From contig JAKALX010000066.1 of assembly GCA_021823905.1 (NCBI GenBank), positions 1 to 12,360 on the forward strand: 12,360 bases of DNA, written 5' to 3'. Under the pieces are notes generated by a model. It worked only from the letters and a program-made list of their open reading frames with translations, made no database searches and was not told the DNA's origin. Positions within the stretch are counted from its first letter, which is position 1, and each line of letters opens with the position of its first letter. A program made the position numbers and the translations under genes. This document shows, in pieces, positions 6,392-12,360 of this stretch. Source of the stretch: Chloroflexota bacterium (GTDB taxonomy: Bacteria > Chloroflexota > Dehalococcoidia > Tepidiformales > Tepidiformaceae).

Positions 6392-6651
6392 TTGGCGGCC
6401 GCGGCATCTGCCGGCTCGGCGGGCGCCGTATCGCCGTGGCGCATGGGGATTACGGCACAGTGGCCGCCGGTTTGGAGCCGATCGCGCCTCGTTCGAGGGG
6501 CGGGGAACGCCGACAGTCAGGTTTGTGGGGAGAGGTGGCAAGGGGGCCAACGGTGAACGTTCGAACGGTTCGCGTACGAGAGGGTGCGGGGGGCTGGGAG
6601 ACGCTGACGAACGCCGGTGAGAGGGATCGCCATTCGAGCCGCGCGGGCGCA
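6392..6651. other. Non-coding or unassigned stretch after the crotonase operon
   Basis: Open frames cross this stretch on both strands but their products are Arg/Gly/Pro-rich and show no recognisable domain. One 10-base palindrome, CGTTCGAACG, sits at 6558-6567. I see no clear terminator, promoter or RNA gene. With the doubtful small gene that follows, the sparse area runs to 6847. Confidence 0.5.
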
Positions 6652-6801
6652 ATGCAATCGGCGACGTTGTGGGCATTCGTCTACCGGCCGGCGTGCGTGG
6701 TACTGGACGTGGACGGGCACTGTGAGTTGGTGCGGTACTACCCGGACCGCGGTTTCGACCCGGGACGTGTGGCCAGTGAGTTGCCCGAATTGTACGTGTG
6801 A
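6652..6801 (+). CDS. Possible small hypothetical protein (49 aa)
   Basis: Starting at ATG 6652 the frame gives MQSATLWAFVYRPACVVLDV, then GHCELVRYYPDRGFDPGRVA and SELPELYV. This stretch has a balanced, protein-like composition (aromatics, alternating hydrophobics, an acidic end), in contrast to the Arg/Gly-rich translation upstream in the same frame. No Shine-Dalgarno is visible before this ATG; the frame itself is open further upstream, with a GTG at 6553. I recognise no family. It converges on the glycosidase gene with 46 bases between stops. It could be a real small gene or a chance frame. Confidence 0.35.
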   Translation: MQSATLWAFVYRPACVVLDVDGHCELVRYYPDRGFDPGRVASELPELYV

Positions 6802-6847
6802 GCGATGGGCGAGCCGTGTCTGTGCGGGCAGGCCGCGGACGGGGAAC

Positions 6848-8257
6848 TTAGCGGTAGCGGCTCTCGTCGAGCGTGACGTACATGAAGTCGCGGTCCTGGC
6901 TGCGGAGGAAACGCGTGGGCGAATCGGGCATGTTGTCCATGAAGCGCTCGCCGCGGACAGAGCCGTCCGCCTGGGGGAAGAAGGTGCCGAGAAGGACGTA
7001 GGGACTGTTGATGTCCAGCTGCATGGCGGTGTAGGCGCCGGCGGCCCAGAGGGCCTTCGCGAGGGTCTCGGCGCTGAGGGAGTTGCCGGCGGCGTAGAGC
7101 AGGTTGCCGTCCTTCGTCAGGCCAACGGCGGAGCGCCAGGTGATGAACTCGGAGGAGTTGACCTGGACGTAGCCCCAGGTGTCGTTGCCTTCGGCGGTGC
7201 GTTTCGAGACCTCGCCGTTTTGAACGAGGAGGACGGCGTTCTGGCGGCAGGCGCTGATGCTGGCGTCCCAGGCGATGTCGGCGCCCCACTCGCCCATCTT
7301 GAGGGCACCGTCCTTCATGACGCAGAGCGTCGCCAGGCCGTTGCGAAGCGGGACGTACTCGGTGCCGTCGGCGTACATGCCGTAGTTGCCGTGGGCGCCC
7401 TTGAACCCGCCGTTCCAGGCGGCCAGGAGGTTCGGAATCCGGTCCTGGGGCATGACGCCGGGGCCCTTGACGCCGCGAAAGCCGCCGGGGTCGGCCACGC
7501 CGGCCGTCATATGGAGGCGGACGCGACGGGCGTCCATCAACAAGACGCCGACCATGGCGTAGGGCCGCGAGCGGTCGGGGCGGATGAAGGTCTTGGCCAT
7601 GAGCATGTCGTCGGGCGTCGAGCGCGGCAGGCCGGCGGTTGTCCAGACGCCCTCGCCGGGCTCGAGCGTGTCGCGCAAGGCGACGGTCTTTGGGAGCTGC
7701 ATGGGAACGGGTCCGAGGGTGTCGGCGATGAGCTGCGATTCTGGCCGGCGAGTACCGTCGCCGAGGTAGTAGACAACGGTGCGGCTCTTGGGGATGGGTA
7801 GGAGTTCCACGTGGACCTGGGCGGCGAAGGGGTTGGTCTCGCCGCCAAGGATGCGGTACTTGACGCGGTCGACGCGATCCTGGAGGGCGAAGAACCAGCT
7901 TTCGACACGGGCGGTGCGCTCGTCGCCGATCAGGCTGCGGCTGGTGTCGGCGACCTTCGGGGAGATCTTGTCCTTCTGCGAGTAGACGGCGCCCATGAAG
8001 AGGACGAGGCAGGTGAGAGCGACGAGCGCGACGCGCCTCTTCGTGACCTTGCCGTGCGAACGAGCGGGAGCGGGGGAAACCTCAGCGGTTTCAGAGGCGG
8101 GCGGCGGCTCGTCGTGCTGGAAAGGCAACGGTTCCCAGGGCGAGGCGGCGGATTCGAGGGAAGGCAGAAGCGCCGCGCCGTCGGCTTCGACGGCGAACGT
8201 GGATGCTGCGGTCCCGTCGTCCCCACGGCCCCGCGCCTTTGTCCCCTTCCGCAACAC
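6848..8257 (-). CDS. Membrane-anchored phosphodiester glycosidase (NAGPA/DUF2233) domain protein
   Basis: The C-terminal half matches the phosphodiester glycosidase family named after the human uncovering enzyme NAGPA: AAWNGGFKGAHGNYGMYADG, WRSAVGLTKDGNLLYAAG and LAKALWAAGAYTAMQLDINS. In bacteria such domains are thought to act on cell-surface sugar phosphodiesters outside the membrane. From the GTG at 8257 (469 aa) there is a ~70-residue Pro/Ala-rich cytoplasmic part, then KRRVALVALTCLVLFMGAVY (73-92) as signal anchor, a linker, and the extracytoplasmic domain (NGGF at 282-285, RSAVG at 375-379, LDINS at 414-418). The frame stays open to a TTG at 8338 (496 aa). GTG 8257 is preferred because an extended -10 box lies seven bases upstream, which would place the transcript start at this codon. 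The gene is divergent from the TetR regulator and convergent with the small frame at 6652. Confidence 0.82.
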   Translation of the reverse strand: MLRKGTKARGRGDDGTAASTFAVEADGAALLPSLESAASPWEPLPFQHDEPPPASETAEVSPAPARSHGKVTKRRVALVALTCLVLFMGAVYSQKDKISPKVADTSRSLIGDERTARVESWFFALQDRVDRVKYRILGGETNPFAAQVHVELLPIPKSRTVVYYLGDGTRRPESQLIADTLGPVPMQLPKTVALRDTLEPGEGVWTTAGLPRSTPDDMLMAKTFIRPDRSRPYAMVGVLLMDARRVRLHMTAGVADPGGFRGVKGPGVMPQDRIPNLLAAWNGGFKGAHGNYGMYADGTEYVPLRNGLATLCVMKDGALKMGEWGADIAWDASISACRQNAVLLVQNGEVSKRTAEGNDTWGYVQVNSSEFITWRSAVGLTKDGNLLYAAGNSLSAETLAKALWAAGAYTAMQLDINSPYVLLGTFFPQADGSVRGERFMDNMPDSPTRFLRSQDRDFMYVTLDESRYR

Positions 8258-8264
8258 AACGGTG

Positions 8265-8292
8265 ATCGTAACAACCGGATCGCATGACGCAA
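8265..8292 (-). promoter_or_regulatory. Candidate promoter of the phosphodiester glycosidase gene
   Basis: On the minus strand TTGCGT (8287-8292) is separated by 16 bases from TACGAT (8265-8270), and TGT precedes the -10 as an extended -10 element. The GTG at 8257 begins seven bases after the -10, the spacing expected for a leaderless message. If real, it rules out the TTG start at 8338. Confidence 0.35.
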
Positions 8293-8406
8293 TGACCAGA
8301 GCGTGTGAGATTCCCGTGAGCCAGGGTTGAGGGGGCAAGTCTGCGGTTGGAAGAATCGTGGCAAGGAGGAGCCAGACGCACGCGTGAACTGGTGGGCTGG
8401 ATGGGG

Positions 8407-8435
8407 TTGACCAGCGGACGGCGATGAATAAGAAT
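8407..8435 (+). promoter_or_regulatory. Candidate promoter of the TetR-family gene
   Basis: TTGACC (8407-8412) and AAGAAT (8430-8435) are 17 bases apart, matching the sigma-70 type consensus at 5/6 and 4/6 positions. Transcription would begin near 8442, so the coding start at ATG 8461 fits, while the GTG at 8437 would lie at or before the transcript start. Confidence 0.45.
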
Positions 8436-8451
8436 AGTGAATCACTTTTCT
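8431..8451. promoter_or_regulatory. 21-bp inverted repeat, probable TetR operator
   Basis: Arms AGAATAGTGA (8431-8440) and TCACTTTTCT (8442-8451) are reverse complements at 9 of 10 positions around a central A. The site is AT-rich in a GC-rich region, overlaps the proposed -10 box and lies just upstream of the TetR gene. This is the size and position expected of an autoregulatory TetR operator. Confidence 0.5.
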
Positions 8452-8460
8452 GGCAAACGA

Positions 8461-9219
8461 ATGAAACAGCGAGCCCCCAAGCAACCCGGCGCCGAGCGCA
8501 AGCGGCTCATCCTCGAGTCGGCGCAGGCGGTGTTTGCCGCGAACGGGTACGCGAACAGCGGAACGGAGGAAGTAGCGCGGGCGGCGGGCGTAGCGGCGTC
8601 GGCGCTGTACCGGTATTTCCCGAGCAAGCGAGAGCTGTACCTGGCGGCGCTGCGAGACGCAGGGCCGCGTCTGCTGGGGATGTGGCAGCCAGCGATCCAG
8701 GGCTCAGCGGACCCGTTCGAGACGATCAGGCTGCTGGGACTCGCCTACTACGACCACCTGCAAACCCGCTCGCCCTTCGCGCAGCTCTGGTTCCAGGCGC
8801 TGGGCGACGTTTCGGACGCGGACGTGCGGGAAGCGATCGCGGGGAATTTCACGGCCATGGTGGAGGCGATGTCGGGCTTGATCCAACGGGCGCAGGGCGA
8901 GGGCCTGGCACGGAGGGATCTCGACCCGCGGATCGCGGCCTGGCATTTCCTGGCCATCGGTCTGACATTCGACCTGATCCACCACCTGGGGCTGGACGGC
9001 GAGCTCGACCGGGAGCGGGTAGCGGACTGGGGCGACCTGTACATCGATTCTCTTCGCGAGGGCAAGCATGGAAGGAACGAACAGCCGACTGCGACGGGAC
9101 GAACGCTGCCTGTGCGGAAACCTGGTGGCGCGGATCGGGCCGAACGGGGTGGAGATTCTCTGCCGGCGGTGCAAACGAATCCACCGGATACCGTGGACGA
9201 AGGAAAGGGAGCGGGCTGA
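8461..9219 (+). CDS. TetR/AcrR-family transcriptional regulator
   Basis: A one-domain DNA-binding repressor type with an N-terminal helix-turn-helix and a C-terminal ligand and dimer domain. From ATG 8461 (252 aa) the HTH region reads ESAQAVFAANGYANSGTEEV, then ARAAGVAASALYRYFPSKRE (19-58), the classic TetR pattern including LYRYFPSK. Residues 60-200 look like a helical effector domain. Family members usually end near 190-210 residues. Here the frame continues for about 50 more (Pro/Gly/Arg-rich), exactly where a zinc-ribbon gene begins in another frame, so the tail may be passive read-through. A start at GTG 8437 (260 aa) would fall inside the palindromic operator and is disfavoured. No Shine-Dalgarno precedes ATG 8461. 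By analogy with similar regulators next to acyl-CoA genes, it could sense an acyl-CoA, but the ligand is unknown. Confidence 0.88.
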   Translation: MKQRAPKQPGAERKRLILESAQAVFAANGYANSGTEEVARAAGVAASALYRYFPSKRELYLAALRDAGPRLLGMWQPAIQGSADPFETIRLLGLAYYDHLQTRSPFAQLWFQALGDVSDADVREAIAGNFTAMVEAMSGLIQRAQGEGLARRDLDPRIAAWHFLAIGLTFDLIHHLGLDGELDRERVADWGDLYIDSLREGKHGRNEQPTATGRTLPVRKPGGADRAERGGDSLPAVQTNPPDTVDEGKGAG

Positions 9220-9241
9220 CGCCATCACGTCCCTGACCTGA
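9068..9241 (+). CDS. Com-like small zinc-ribbon protein, overlapping the TetR 3' end
   Basis: A 57-aa frame with a clear four-cysteine zinc site: CLCGNLVARIGPNGVEILCR then RCKRIHRI, i.e. C14-x-C16 and C32-x2-C35. This closely resembles the Com family of small zinc-finger proteins (phage Mu Com, a translational activator; consensus like C.CGKLLA....G.VEIKC.RCKR). It has its own Shine-Dalgarno GAGGG (9058-9062) five bases before ATG 9068 and a basic C-terminal segment (RIHRIPWTKERERA), suggesting nucleic-acid binding. It lies in a different frame from the last ~50 codons of the TetR gene, so about 150 bases are read in two frames if both are translated. A strong hairpin follows its stop. Homologues of this type also occur outside phages, and I see no phage genes here. 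Confidence 0.65.
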   Translation: MEGTNSRLRRDERCLCGNLVARIGPNGVEILCRRCKRIHRIPWTKERERADAITSLT

Positions 9242-9267
9242 CACGCGAGGCCAGAGGTCACGAACCC

Positions 9268-9304
9268 AGAGCCCGGTCGAACCAGAACGGTTCAACCGGG
9301 CTCT
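9268..9304 (+). terminator. 16-bp stem hairpin after the zinc-ribbon gene
   Basis: Arms AGAGCCCGGTCGAACC (9268-9283) and GGTTCAACCGGGCTCT (9289-9304) pair at all 16 positions, counting one G-U, around the loop AGAAC. A short T-rich run (TTGCATTTCATT) follows. It ends the TetR/zinc-ribbon unit, 26 bases after its stop. The next gene's Shine-Dalgarno starts only 15 bases later, so it could also act as an attenuator or processing site. It is symmetrical and could work on either strand. Confidence 0.65.
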
Positions 9305-9335
9305 TTGCATTTCATTCCGAAAGGAGAACGAGAGG

Positions 9336-9854
9336 TTGAATACAGACACCGGTTTGGATGCGGCGGCACGGGAGGAGCTAATTCGACGCGCGTGGTACAT
9401 CCACGACGCGCGCTGGTTCGCGCTCGTGACGGCGGAATTCGGGATCGAGACGGCGAACCGGATCAACCGCCAGGCGGTGCGGGCGGTGGCCGAAGCTGAG
9501 GCCGGCCGGCTCCTTCGTGCGCTCGGACAGCCGGAGATGGCGACTCTTGAGGCGGTCATCGCAACCATCGACAAGGGGCGCGAGGTGTACGTTGCGCCCC
9601 CGCTGATGGAGATGGAATTCCGGCAGATCGACGAGCAGGCATATGAAGTGGCGATGGACAACTGCTTTGTCGCCACGAACGTGGTAAGGGCAGGTATCGC
9701 CGACCGGTACGAATGCGCGGTGTTCGACCGGCTGGCGGGCTGGCACACCGCGATGGGGCGGCCGCTTTCGGAGCAATCGGTACCGACAACGACCTGCGTC
9801 AAAGCCCGCGGCGAGGAGTGCCGCCGGGTGCTGACGCTCGCAAAGGAGGCGTAA
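9336..9854 (+). CDS. DUF6125-like protein of unknown function
   Basis: A 172-aa soluble protein. The N-terminal segment LIRRAWYIHDARWFALVTAE followed by FGIETANRIN is what I recall as the hallmark of the DUF6125 family (helical, W..HD..WF....EFGIE.AN..N), placed with moderate certainty. The C-terminal half has four cysteines, C110 (DNCF), C127 (YECAVF), C154 (TTTC) and C162 (GEEC), which could bind a metal or form a thiol site like that of related hydrolase-like families. No membrane span or signal peptide. The start is TTG 9336, supported by AAAGGAG at 9320-9326, nine bases upstream; no ATG exists until residue 68. The stop is two bases before the acyl-CoA dehydrogenase ATG, and that gene's Shine-Dalgarno is inside this frame, so the two are surely co-expressed. 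An accessory role in the same acyl-CoA step is inferred from context only. Confidence 0.7.
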   Translation: MNTDTGLDAAAREELIRRAWYIHDARWFALVTAEFGIETANRINRQAVRAVAEAEAGRLLRALGQPEMATLEAVIATIDKGREVYVAPPLMEMEFRQIDEQAYEVAMDNCFVATNVVRAGIADRYECAVFDRLAGWHTAMGRPLSEQSVPTTTCVKARGEECRRVLTLAKEA

Positions 9855-9856
9855 CC

Positions 9857-11017
9857 ATGGATCAGTCACTCATCGCAAGCTTCAGGCCGCTGCGGCAGGC
9901 GGTTCGGAGGTTCGTTACGGACGAGGTGCTGCCGCTGGAGCAGGAGCGCGGGCTGACGTGGGACGTGGCGCCGCCGAGGGAACTGCGTCGGGACGTTCGC
10001 ACGCGGTCGAAAGCGCTGGGGCTGTATGCCCCGGACATGGCGGAGGAAGTTGGCGGCGCGGGTCTGTCGTTCCTCGGGCGGTGCGAGATGGAGATGGAGC
10101 TGCATTCGCTGGCTACGGTGTTCTTCCAGGACGTGCTGGGGGGCGGTTGCGGCCCAAGCGCGATCCTGTTGCATGCGACGCCGAGCCAGCGGGAGCGATT
10201 CCTAGGCCCGCTGATGGCGGGGCTGACGTCGACGTGCTTTGCGCTGTCGGAGCCGGACGCCGGATCGGACGCGACGGCGCTCCAGACGCGCGCGGTCGCC
10301 GACGACGCAGGGTTCGTGCTGAACGGGACGAAGAACATCGTGAGCAACGGCCCGCAGGCGGACTTCGCGATCGTGTTCGCGGCAACGAAGGGCGCGGGCG
10401 CAGGCGGGGTGACGGCGTTCCTGGTGGACGCGGCGAATCCCGGCTATTCGGTCGGCCGTGCGCATACGTGCATGGGCTTTACCGGTTTCCAGGGCGAGAT
10501 CGTGCTTTCGGACTGCCGGGTGACGGCGGACGACGTCCTGGGGCCGGTGGGACGCGGGTTCGCGCTGGCGATGGACTGGATAAACGGGAATCGCTTGCTG
10601 ACGGCGGCGATGGCCACGGGCATCGGGCGAGGCGTGATCGAGCGGAGCGCCCGGTACGCGCTGGGCCGGACGCAGTTCGGGGCGCCGATCGCCAGCTACC
10701 AGGCAATCCAGCTGAAGCTTGCGGACCTGGCCACGAGCCTGTTCGCCGCCGAGCTGATGGTGCAGCGCAGCGCGTGGATGAAGGACGAGGGCCTGGACAT
10801 CCGCAAGGAGTCGGCGATGACGAAGCTGTACTGCTCGGAGATGGTGAACCGGGCAGCGTACGAGGCGATCCAGATCCACGGGGGCGTTGGCTGCCTGCAG
10901 GAGACGGGCATCGAACGCGTCTACCGGATGGTGCGCATCCTGACGATCCTGGAGGGAACGTCGGAGATGCAGCGGCTGACGATCGCGGAACGGATGCTGA
11001 AGGAGCTGGGGAGGTAG
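9857..11017 (+). CDS. Acyl-CoA dehydrogenase, FAD-dependent
   Basis: This enzyme oxidises an acyl-CoA to the trans-2-enoyl-CoA in the cytoplasm, passing electrons through FAD to electron-transfer flavoprotein. The 386 residues show the full family order: N-terminal helical domain, CFALSEPDAGSDATALQT (127-144, FAD-site signature), GFVLNGTKNIVSNG (152-165), GYSVGRAHTCMGFTGFQG (196-213), RTQFGAPIASYQAIQLKLAD (271-290), and QIHGGVGCLQETGIERVYR (339-357). E366 in ILEGTSEMQRL matches the catalytic base of the medium/short-chain group. The length is typical. The N-terminal domain is a little divergent, so the chain length or substrate class cannot be named. ATG 9857 has an excellent Shine-Dalgarno, AAAGGAGG (9842-9849), seven bases upstream. 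It sits in an operon with the DUF6125-like gene before it and probably the DUF1786 gene after it (45-base gap). Confidence 0.93.
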   Translation: MDQSLIASFRPLRQAVRRFVTDEVLPLEQERGLTWDVAPPRELRRDVRTRSKALGLYAPDMAEEVGGAGLSFLGRCEMEMELHSLATVFFQDVLGGGCGPSAILLHATPSQRERFLGPLMAGLTSTCFALSEPDAGSDATALQTRAVADDAGFVLNGTKNIVSNGPQADFAIVFAATKGAGAGGVTAFLVDAANPGYSVGRAHTCMGFTGFQGEIVLSDCRVTADDVLGPVGRGFALAMDWINGNRLLTAAMATGIGRGVIERSARYALGRTQFGAPIASYQAIQLKLADLATSLFAAELMVQRSAWMKDEGLDIRKESAMTKLYCSEMVNRAAYEAIQIHGGVGCLQETGIERVYRMVRILTILEGTSEMQRLTIAERMLKELGR

Positions 11018-11062
11018 CTGTCGCCGATCGACAAGCGGGTGCGGTGACTCGACAATCGAAGG

Positions 11063-12175
11063 ATGCGAATCCTTGCGATTGACATGGGGACGGGGACACA
11101 GGACATCCTGCTGTTCGATACGGACGCGCCGGTTGAGAACAACGTGAAGATGATCCTGCCCTCCGCGACGGAGATCGCGGCGCGGCGGATCCGGCGCGCG
11201 GGCGAGCTTGGCGAGCCGATCCTGCTGACCGGAGTGGTCGCCGGCGGGGGGCCGTGCAGCTGGGCGCTCGAGGGGTTTCTCGCGGTCGGGGGCGTGGCGT
11301 ACGCGACGCCGGAGGCGGCGCAGACGTTCAACGACGACCTCGACGAAGTCCGCGCGATGGGCGTGCGCGTGATCTCGGAGGACGAGGCGAAGCAGGTGCG
11401 AGCGCGGCGGATCGTCCTCCAGGACCTCGACGTGGATGCGATCCGGACGGCACTGCGGGCGTTCGAGGTCGGCGTCGAGTTCGACGGCCTGGCGCTTGGA
11501 TGCCTGGACCATGGCGCGGCGCCGCCAAACGTCTCGGACCGGCTGTTCCGGTTCGAGCACCTGCGGCGGATCGTGGAACAGAGGAACGACCTGCTCGCAT
11601 TCGCGGCGCGGCCGGAAGATCTGCCGGAGTACCTGACGCGGGCGAAGGCAATGGCCGCCTCGGCCGGGAACGACGCGCCCCCGGTGGCGTTCATGGACAC
11701 GGGCCCGGCGGCGGCGCTCGGGGCGTTGCACGACGAGCGGGTCGCGGCGAGCGGCCCCGAACGGCTGGTGTTGAACCTCGGGAATATGCACCTGCTGGCG
11801 TTCCACCTGCGGGGGCGGGCGATCGCGAGCCTGTACGAGCACCACACGGGAGAGGTCGGGCACGAGCAGATCGTCGGCTTCACCGAGAAGCTCGCGGCGG
11901 GAACGCTGACGAACGAGGAGATCTTCGAGAGCAAGGGCCACGGGGCATATCACGCCGACCGGTCGCTGGTGGACGCGCGGTTGCCGGCGATGGTGGCAGT
12001 CACCGGACCGCAAAGGGAGAAGATTCGCCGGAGCGCGCTCTCGCCGTACTTCGCGGCGCCGCACGGGGACATGATGATCAGCGGCTGCTTCGGCCTGGTG
12101 CGGGCGTTCGCGGAGGTGTATCCGGAGGCGCGCGCGGCAATCGACGGCCGGTTGGGGCCACTTTCGCAGTCGTGA
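11063..12175 (+). CDS. DUF1786-family protein with ASKHA-like ATPase motifs
   Basis: The 370 residues match what I know as DUF1786 (COG4012), proteins of unknown function sometimes annotated as putative pyruvate formate-lyase activating enzymes without good reason. Motifs seen: MRILAIDMGTGTQDILLFDT (1-20, phosphate-1-like loop of the actin/sugar-kinase/Hsp70 fold), GCLDHGAAPPNVSDRLFRF (146-164), FMDTGPAAALGAL (210-222, second phosphate-like loop), LNLGNMHLLAF (237-247), YEHHTGEVGH (258-267) and HGDMMISGCFGLVRA (334-348). There is no radical-SAM CX3CX2C motif, so it is not an activating enzyme of that type. ATG 11063 is used; AAGG abuts it and no spaced Shine-Dalgarno is seen. Its stop overlaps the next ATG by one base (TGATG), indicating coupling to the DinB-like gene. 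Confidence 0.85.
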   Translation: MRILAIDMGTGTQDILLFDTDAPVENNVKMILPSATEIAARRIRRAGELGEPILLTGVVAGGGPCSWALEGFLAVGGVAYATPEAAQTFNDDLDEVRAMGVRVISEDEAKQVRARRIVLQDLDVDAIRTALRAFEVGVEFDGLALGCLDHGAAPPNVSDRLFRFEHLRRIVEQRNDLLAFAARPEDLPEYLTRAKAMAASAGNDAPPVAFMDTGPAAALGALHDERVAASGPERLVLNLGNMHLLAFHLRGRAIASLYEHHTGEVGHEQIVGFTEKLAAGTLTNEEIFESKGHGAYHADRSLVDARLPAMVAVTGPQREKIRRSALSPYFAAPHGDMMISGCFGLVRAFAEVYPEARAAIDGRLGPLSQS

Positions 12176-12360
12176 TGCTGCCCGAGGTGCGGGTGCTTAT
12201 CGAGCGGGCAGCGGCGCGGCGGCTGGCGCTGGAGGGATTGCTCGACGCTCTCCCGGACGACTACTGGGGCCGGTCGGCGCCGGGCGACGGATGGCCCATA
12301 CGCAGCCACGTAGAGCACCTTGCGACGATCGAAGGGCTGGTGGCAGAGACGGGGAGCACG
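12175..12360 (+). CDS. DinB/YfiT-like four-helix protein, 3' end outside window
   Basis: The first 62 codons are visible: MLPEVRVLIERAAARRLALE, then LLDALPDDYWGRSAPGDGWP, IRSHVEHLATIE and a run to the window edge. The order helix, ALPDDYW, DGWPIRSHVEHLATIE matches the start of DinB-like proteins, where the His in the HL segment is one of three metal-binding histidines; some family members use bacillithiol or mycothiol. The other ligands would lie outside the window. The ATG shares one base with the DUF1786 stop (TGATG), so translation is probably coupled. A GTG at 12172 is in the same frame one codon earlier and is a less likely start. Confidence 0.65.
   Translation, partial: MLPEVRVLIERAAARRLALEGLLDALPDDYWGRSAPGDGWPIRSHVEHLATIEGLVAETGST

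Noticed and set aside
6558..6567. Palindrome CGTTCGAACG as an operator
   Set aside because: It is a single 10-base palindrome, expected by chance in GC-rich DNA, with no promoter or gene start beside it.
8258..8338. TTG 8338 as the glycosidase start
   Set aside because: The extra 27 residues show no feature, and an extended -10 promoter element lies inside this segment.
8437..8460. GTG 8437 as the TetR start
   Set aside because: It falls inside the palindromic operator and at or before the predicted transcript start; ATG 8461 begins just before the conserved region.
9068..9241. Phage origin of the zinc-ribbon gene
   Set aside because: Com is best known from Mu-like phages, but no integrase, structural or other phage gene is in the window, so a prophage call is not supported.
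11019..11033. Small inverted repeat TGTCG/CGACA after the acyl-CoA dehydrogenase
   Set aside because: Five-base arms with no T-run are too weak to call a terminator.
10202..12064. 620-residue minus-strand open frame
   Set aside because: It is antisense to the acyl-CoA dehydrogenase and DUF1786 genes, is Arg/Pro/His-rich and has no recognisable motif.
1..12360. CRISPR arrays, tRNA, rRNA and insertion sequences
   Set aside because: No regularly spaced repeats, cloverleaf sequences, rRNA signatures or transposase motifs were seen on either strand.

Overview
The window is a GC-rich bacterial chromosome segment. It has short intergenic gaps, several GTG/TTG starts, and genes coupled by 1-4 base overlaps. 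The gene mix (family III CoA-transferase, crotonase, acyl-CoA dehydrogenase, DUF1786, a DUF6125-like protein, a DinB-like protein) and the style of the proteins suggest a Chloroflexota (Dehalococcoidia-like) heterotroph. That assignment is inference from style, not proof. No rRNA, tRNA, CRISPR array or insertion sequence was found.

Layout. Positions 2-1168 (+) hold the 3' part of a CaiB/BaiF-type CoA-transferase, which converges on a DEAD-box RNA helicase (1263-2642, -) across a GC-rich hairpin. Upstream of the helicase on the same strand (2822-3965) lie two tandem type II toxin-antitoxin pairs of the ParE/RelE kind. Both antitoxins look intact. Both toxins are broken by a single-base frameshift that cuts off the conserved C-terminal strand, which can still be read in another frame. 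On the other side of a divergent promoter region, 4112-6360 (+) is a tightly coupled four-gene run: an atypical crotonase lacking both classical catalytic glutamates, an eight-helix membrane protein built of four ~47-residue repeats, a small acidic single-span membrane protein, and a short degenerate relative of short-chain dehydrogenases. A 0.5 kb sparse stretch follows, with a heptamer tandem repeat and one possible 49-aa gene.

Positions 6848-8257 (-) encode a membrane-anchored phosphodiester glycosidase (NAGPA/DUF2233) protein, divergent from a TetR regulator (8461-9219, +). The TetR promoter carries a 21-bp near-palindrome that is a good operator candidate. Inside the TetR 3' end, in another frame, is an intact 57-aa Com-like zinc-ribbon gene (9068-9241), followed by a strong hairpin. 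The last block (9336-12360, +) runs DUF6125-like protein, acyl-CoA dehydrogenase, DUF1786 (ASKHA-like) protein and the start of a DinB-like protein.

The metabolic genes point to acyl-CoA chemistry (CoA transfer, dehydrogenation, crotonase-type conversion), possibly under the TetR regulator. The most unusual items are the paired toxin frameshifts, the hidden overlapping zinc-ribbon gene and the four-repeat membrane protein within the crotonase operon.
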